From Peptococcaceae bacterium UBA2264 (GTDB lineage: Bacteria > Bacillota > Desulfitobacteriia > Desulfitobacteriales > Desulfitobacteriaceae): a DNA stretch of 19,478 nt. Where the stretch lies: assembly GCA_002347475.1 (NCBI GenBank), contig DDXI01000047.1, forward strand, positions 1 through 19,478. The letters are read 5' to 3'. The translations under genes and the position numbers were made by a program. The notes under the pieces were generated by a model. It saw nothing but the letters and a program-made list of their open reading frames with translations. It searched no databases and was not told the origin of the DNA. Shown one piece after another: positions 16,109 through 19,478 of the stretch. The stretch's first letter is position 1. The number at the start of each line of letters is the position of its first letter.

Positions 16109-17866
16109 TTAGTTTGCACACGGATATTGCCGAAATTGAACATGTTGAAAAACCCGCTTCGATGTCACACTGCCATCTTGCGCGGATTCTTCCGTCATTA
16201 CTTTACGTTTAGTTGTCGCGTAATAAGCTGGTATCGAACGTTCTGCCAGCCAGACCACCATCCTCATTGTTGCTGCCGGCTCACCTTGCACTACAACGAT
16301 GTCTCCCGATTCATATATCTCTTCCAACCATATTTTCACCGGATTAAGCCAGGACTCATTCCATTCACCTACGGCAGGCACATATCCCCAACTTTGTGCA
16401 ACTGTGGTCGGCATGGATTCAAAAGAGACAATATTCCAACGTTCCCTCGCATTTTTCCGCTGTTCGTCCGTAAGCTCATGGGATAACAACAGGAGCATTT
16501 TCAGTCCGGCATCTTCTCTCTTGCTTTGCTCAGTCCGATCTGCATGGTAAAACTCCTCATCCCCCTTCCTCTTCCCGTTCAATATCTCATCCGAGTACTC
16601 AAAATATGGTTTTAAGCCATCCAGAATTTTTTCCAAGACACGTTTAAATTTATCACTTTGCTTAATACTGCCGGGTTTGCCACCGGCATGATTGATGTCA
16701 TTTCTTTTGTTTGTCAAATCTTGCGTAAAGGCTAATGCAACCTTATGGGCGTGGATATGCTCCAGTAATTGCCGGACTCTGCTATTGTCGCAAACCCTCC
16801 ATAGTGGTTCAGGCATAGAGTCATGGTGGATTTTTAATGCACTATTTACATCCCTGCGAATATCGCCTTTGTGTTCATTCAATCCATTATTCCAGCAAAT
16901 TACAGTAACCACATTTTCACTCAGCAACGTGATGCCCTGCTGAATGAGATCGTGTTCACAACACCAGTGCGCCATATAGTAATAATCCATTATCGAATTA
17001 CTATCAAATATTTCGAACTTCTCTTTCATTTTAGCAAGCAGTTTGACTAAGGGAGGAAGTTTATGTATTTCAACCTTTTCCAATTCATTTAAAATTCCCT
17101 TTAAGTCTTGGATAATGGGCTGTACCCTGTTTGCCCGACAAGTAGACAAGGCTAAACTAAATTCCCGCAACGCCTTAGCCAACTTTGTTAATTGAAAGGC
17201 CTCTGCGTCTTGCCCTTTGGCATCCTTCAAGTCCCGACTCATCGGTTCGTCTATCATAGTTACCAATGTCGCCGTATTTCCATAACGTAAAAATTGATTA
17301 ATGCCAATCGTCCATTCCAACAGAGAAGCCATTTCAGCCAAATCAATCATCGGAGCCATTTTGGTTTCACGATCAAGGGCTTCAAAATTACCATACAGTA
17401 TTTTACCCAGCGAGGCTCCGCGTAAAGTTTTGGCGTAATTCCAGACCATTGTGGCCATAATTGGGAATGTACGGAAAGCGTTAGTAACATCAAAATATAT
17501 CTCGTCATTTGTCTCAATTAATTCCACAATTTGATCAAACAACTTCCATTGGGCCTCTACCGACTGATCAGCATCAATATCCACAACCTTCACTGAAACG
17601 TTCGGATGCTGTACCTGCAGAATACTATTTAATCCACAAATATTACATCCTTCCACAACCTTATCGTTCCAATTTTTTTCTTTCGCCTCCTTTGTCAGGC
17701 AAACGATAATTTGATCCTCCTGCATCCAGTCATTTCCATAGAGTTCTAAAACAGCAGATTGAACAAACTTTCCAAGTTTTGAATTTCTGCCATCCGGTAA
17801 ATAATAGTGGCACGGAGTGTAGTCTGTAGTGCCGAGAAATGAAATTAATTTGCGGGGCATAGTCAC
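16109..17866 (-). CDS. Csx1-type CARF-HEPN ribonuclease with C-terminal Csx20-like domain
   Basis: Three parts are visible in 585 residues. (1) A CARF sensor of the Csx1/Csx2 (TM1812) group: RKLISFLGTTDYTPCHYY at the start, IIVCLTKEAKEKNW (53-66), FDVTNAFRTFP (125-135, a variant of the DxTHGFR motif) and KILYGNFEA. (2) A helical HEPN domain with RNDINH (388-393), an RX4H ribonuclease site. (3) Residues about 455-582, beginning LKMLLLLSHELTDEQRKNA, then GDIVVVQGEPAATMRMVVW, IPAYYATTKR and KRVFQHVQFRQY, which resemble the usually free-standing Csx20 family. Inference: cyclic oligoadenylate made by Cas10 activates the RNase, while the tail may degrade that signal. The start is GTG 17866 or ATG 17860, both behind AGGAGG. 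Confidence 0.85.
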   Translation of the reverse strand: MTMPRKLISFLGTTDYTPCHYYLPDGRNSKLGKFVQSAVLELYGNDWMQEDQIIVCLTKEAKEKNWNDKVVEGCNICGLNSILQVQHPNVSVKVVDIDADQSVEAQWKLFDQIVELIETNDEIYFDVTNAFRTFPIMATMVWNYAKTLRGASLGKILYGNFEALDRETKMAPMIDLAEMASLLEWTIGINQFLRYGNTATLVTMIDEPMSRDLKDAKGQDAEAFQLTKLAKALREFSLALSTCRANRVQPIIQDLKGILNELEKVEIHKLPPLVKLLAKMKEKFEIFDSNSIMDYYYMAHWCCEHDLIQQGITLLSENVVTVICWNNGLNEHKGDIRRDVNSALKIHHDSMPEPLWRVCDNSRVRQLLEHIHAHKVALAFTQDLTNKRNDINHAGGKPGSIKQSDKFKRVLEKILDGLKPYFEYSDEILNGKRKGDEEFYHADRTEQSKREDAGLKMLLLLSHELTDEQRKNARERWNIVSFESMPTTVAQSWGYVPAVGEWNESWLNPVKIWLEEIYESGDIVVVQGEPAATMRMVVWLAERSIPAYYATTKRKVMTEESAQDGSVTSKRVFQHVQFRQYPCAN

Positions 17867-17963
17867 TATCCCTCCTATTTCGTCTAATTCCGGACATCTT
17901 TTCTCCTTTGGACTTTTTATCTAAAAAAGAGTGATTTCAAAAATATTTAATAAATTTCCAAAC

Positions 17964-17992
17964 ATTAAATAATTCTTGTTTTTTTCTCTAAA
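17964..17992 (-). promoter_or_regulatory. possible promoter of the III-B operon
   Basis: On the minus strand TTTAGA (17992-17987) and TTTAAT (17969-17964) are 17 bases apart in an AT-rich stretch, giving four and five matches to the -35 and -10 consensus. The transcript would start about 90 bases before the CARF-HEPN gene. AT-rich DNA yields such hits by chance, so this is tentative. A second SD (AAAGGAG) before an ATG at 17897 lies in the leader but opens only an overlapping short frame. Confidence 0.3.
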
Positions 17993-18023
17993 TCCTTTAT
18001 TTATGATAAAAAAAATATCCCCC

Positions 18024-18055
18024 TCACTTGGACGGCAAACGTTGTATTCAAGTGA
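18024..18055. promoter_or_regulatory. inverted repeat TCACTTG-N18-CAAGTGA upstream of the III-B operon
   Basis: Two perfect 7-base half-sites (18024-18030 and 18049-18055) face each other across 18 bases, about 160-190 bases before the CARF-HEPN start and some 30-60 bases upstream of the proposed -35. The spacing suits a dimeric regulator. The AAGTGA half-site also occurs in the leader palindrome at 172-184 and before the second cas6 at 19163-19175. The regulatory role is inferred only. Confidence 0.3.
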
Positions 18056-18097
18056 ATGGAGATACCTTTAAAAATTTTAATAAATTCCTATATCACT

Positions 18098-18288
18098 TCA
18101 TTGCTTCTCCGGTAGAACAATCATTTCTTTCAGTTCACTTATTACCAAGGAAGTACGAGTGAGAAAAGCGGTTCCACAGGAAACTACATCATATTTTTGT
18201 ATCCCGAGGGAAGTTCTAATGCATTTTCTGTGCCAGTGAGTAGTTCGCAAACAAACATGTGAAAATCATTGACCTTTTCAGGTTCCAC
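18098..18288 (-). pseudogene. small unrecognised gene broken by a one-base shift
   Basis: A GTG at 18288, three bases after AAGGAG, opens MEPEKVNDFHMFVCELLTGT and continues through ENALELPSGYKN, stopping at 18184. In the frame one base over, translation from an A5 run near 18200 gives KYDVVSCGTAFLTRTSLV then ISELKEMIVLPEKQ and a stop at 18098. The interval is 191 bases, exactly one short of a 63-codon gene plus stop. Both halves have protein-like composition, but I recognise no family. It lies between the broken cas6 and the CARF-HEPN gene. The flanks 17881-18097 and 18289-18315 show no gene and are AT-rich. It could also be chance open frame. Confidence 0.3.
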
Positions 18289-18315
18289 TGGCTCCTTATC
18301 AATTCATTAAATAAA

Positions 18316-19120
18316 TTACCTTCTCCCCACCACTTCCGAACAGCCGCATCCTTGTGAATTCTTACTCCCCAATCCTGCATCCAGGGCAATTTGAAGCAAT
18401 GGAGGCGGACCCGAAAGCAACATCATGCCAGAATATCCTTTGATAATTCCTCCCTTATACTCTAAGATGTGCATCCGTGGATTATTTAGCATTTGAATAT
18501 TCATATCCTTCGGCTGGTTATCTTTTTGATCACCGGCTTTATTCATTAGACAGGTATTTCGTTTTCGTCCTTTTTCTCTGCTTGATTCCAAGTTCTGATC
18601 CCTTCCCATTTTTTTGGAGATTTTCCACAACGTTGCGCCTAAATTCCGGTTCTCCCGGCTGCAGATAAACTGTGTATTTACTCCCGTCTCTGCGAAAAAG
18701 GGTGCTGTAGGCTACGACTGGCGATAGTGTGCGCACGTGAATAGTTGCGCTCCGCACATGCGGGTGTGAGACCTGAATCCCGGTAATCTCCGCACCGGTC
18801 GCGCCGATTCTTAACGTCAACTGTTTTAAAAGCCCGCCTGCAATTGACCCCAGAATATCATTAATCGGTGAGGATACTATCCAATTCGCCCCTTCCGGGA
18901 AACGGATATACTTTTTATCCTTTGATAACTCATAACGTCCCAATAACTTGGAAAATGTAAAGAGCCGGAAAATCCGTCCATCTCCTTCAAAACCTTGCGT
19001 ATGAACCTGATCCGCGATTTCGCCCTCCATTACATGATAAATCGCGCTTTGTAACCAATAGTGGTAGTGGATCGGGGACCCTTCCATTGATGGAAACTTT
19101 AAGCTTATATTCAGCCTCAC
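18316..19120 (-). pseudogene. cas6: second cas6, frameshifted in an A7 run
   Basis: The N-terminal part (19120-18539 frame) reads MRLNISLKFPSMEGSPIHYH, the putative catalytic His in DQVHTQGF (H40), RIFRLFTFS, and TLSPVVAYSTLFRRDGSKYTVYLQPGEPEF, closely parallel to the intact Cas6 at 8579-9364. The C-terminal part (from about 18615 to 18316) is in another frame and carries HILEYKGGIIKGYSG and the Cas6 glycine loop GLGSKNSQGCGC. The frames meet at seven A's (18609-18615); removing one base rejoins ENLQK to MGRDQ. The whole is 805 bases, one more than 268 codons. The GTG start has AAGGGGGG seven bases before it. It could be a true pseudogene, a slippage-read gene or a sequencing error. It was probably the original cas6 of the III-B module. 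Confidence 0.85.
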
Positions 19121-19213
19121 TTTGCTGCCCCCCTTTGTTGTGCAAACTTTATTTCTGATGTGAAGTGAATTACTTATAATTGCTCCGGACCATCAGTCCT
19201 TGCCCATACTTTG

Positions 19214-19478
19214 TTATCCCAGAGTGACCCTGCTATCCAGAGCCACGATTCTGTCAGCATCCGCCAATAGGGGATTGATATCCATTTCCACTATGGACGG
19301 GTTGGCCAGGACCAGCTGCATAAAACAGGTCAGACTATCGGTGAGTAGCTCCAAATTTGCGGCGGTGCCGCCTCTGGCTCCGGCCAGGATTTTGCTGATC
19401 TTTGTTTCGTTAATCAGCACGCTCATTTCGTCCCTGCTCAAAGGCGGGATGCGCAGCGTAACGTCGTTCAGTATTTCG
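19214..19478 (-). CDS. acyl-CoA synthetase (NDP-forming), C-terminal ATP-grasp part, cut by the right edge
   Basis: The frame is open to the window end and has at least 87 codons before its TAA at 19214. The visible portion reads NDVTLRIPPLSRDEM, then KILAGARGGTAANLELLTDS, and the terminal signature VEMDINPLLAD followed by RIVALDSRVTL. This is the end of the ATP-grasp (beta-like) domain of acetate-CoA ligase (ADP-forming) or acyl-CoA synthetase proteins, which make or use acyl-CoA with phosphorylation of a nucleoside diphosphate. It appears to be host metabolism flanking the CRISPR island. One 60-base sample (19321-19380) has 33 G+C. Substrate cannot be told from this fragment. An internal TTG at 19441 is not a real start. 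Confidence 0.75.
   Translation of the reverse strand, partial: EILNDVTLRIPPLSRDEMSVLINETKISKILAGARGGTAANLELLTDSLTCFMQLVLANPSIVEMDINPLLADADRIVALDSRVTLG

Noticed and set aside
16036..16143. Longer N-terminus for Cmr1 beginning at 16143
   Set aside because: It runs into the end of the upstream gene, has no RAMP similarity, and AAGGAG marks the ATG at 16035.
17733..17897. Short frame starting at ATG 17897 behind AAAGGAG and overlapping the CARF-HEPN start
   Set aside because: About 55 codons, in another frame through a real gene, with no family resemblance; the SD-like sequence is expected in a purine-rich leader.
18170..18291. Direct repeat GGTTCCAC(A/T)GG at 18170 and 18281
   Set aside because: Two copies of 11 bases with a mismatch, no spacer-like spacing or link to the CRISPR repeat; one copy overlaps the start of the proposed small gene.
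19188..19200. GGAC-N5-GTCC hairpin after the acyl-CoA synthetase stop
   Set aside because: Four-base stem without a U-run; not a credible terminator.

Overview
The window is a compact CRISPR-Cas island read almost entirely on the minus strand. It is probably from a Bacillota (Firmicutes) genome of the Clostridia/Negativicutes type. The reasons are strong GGAGG-type ribosome sites before nearly every gene, several GTG/TTG starts, and a CRISPR repeat of the kind ending in GAATTGAAA(T/C) that is common in those bacteria. The species cannot be named from the sequence alone.

Layout, following transcription from right to left. At the right edge is the C-terminal end of an NDP-forming acyl-CoA synthetase (ATP-grasp part), a chromosomal gene cut by the window. 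Next comes a second cas6 broken by a one-base homopolymer frameshift, then a very small unrecognised gene that is also one base out of frame. After an AT-rich regulatory stretch there is a complete type III-B module: a 585-residue CARF-HEPN ribonuclease with an extra C-terminal domain resembling Csx20, then cmr1, cmr2 (cas10), cmr3, cmr4, cmr5 and cmr6. A 178-base gap holds a solitary CRISPR repeat with a piece of leader and a tetranucleotide tract. Beyond it lies a complete type I-B module: cas6, cas8b (csh1), cas7 (csh2), cas5, cas3, cas4, cas1 and cas2. A 173-base leader then runs into a CRISPR repeat cut by the left edge. The main array therefore lies to the left, outside the window, and no spacer can be read here.

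How the parts fit: Cas4-Cas1-Cas2 acquire spacers. The intact Cas6 matures crRNAs, presumably for both effectors because the III-B cas6 is broken. Cas8b-Cas7-Cas5 with Cas3 degrade DNA. The Cmr complex cleaves target RNA and, through the GGDD palm of Cas10, should make cyclic oligoadenylate that switches on the CARF-HEPN RNase. Cas10 lacks the HD nuclease domain, so III-B immunity here should rest on RNA cleavage and second-messenger signalling.

The most unusual items are these: the CARF-HEPN protein fused to a Csx20-like putative ring-nuclease domain (activator-responsive RNase and possible off-switch in one chain); the solo repeat plus leader relic at the seam of the two modules; the tetranucleotide tract directly before cas6; a RhuM-family gene fragment with a 16-bp perfect hairpin immediately upstream of cas8b; and two adjacent genes each broken by one base in an A-run.
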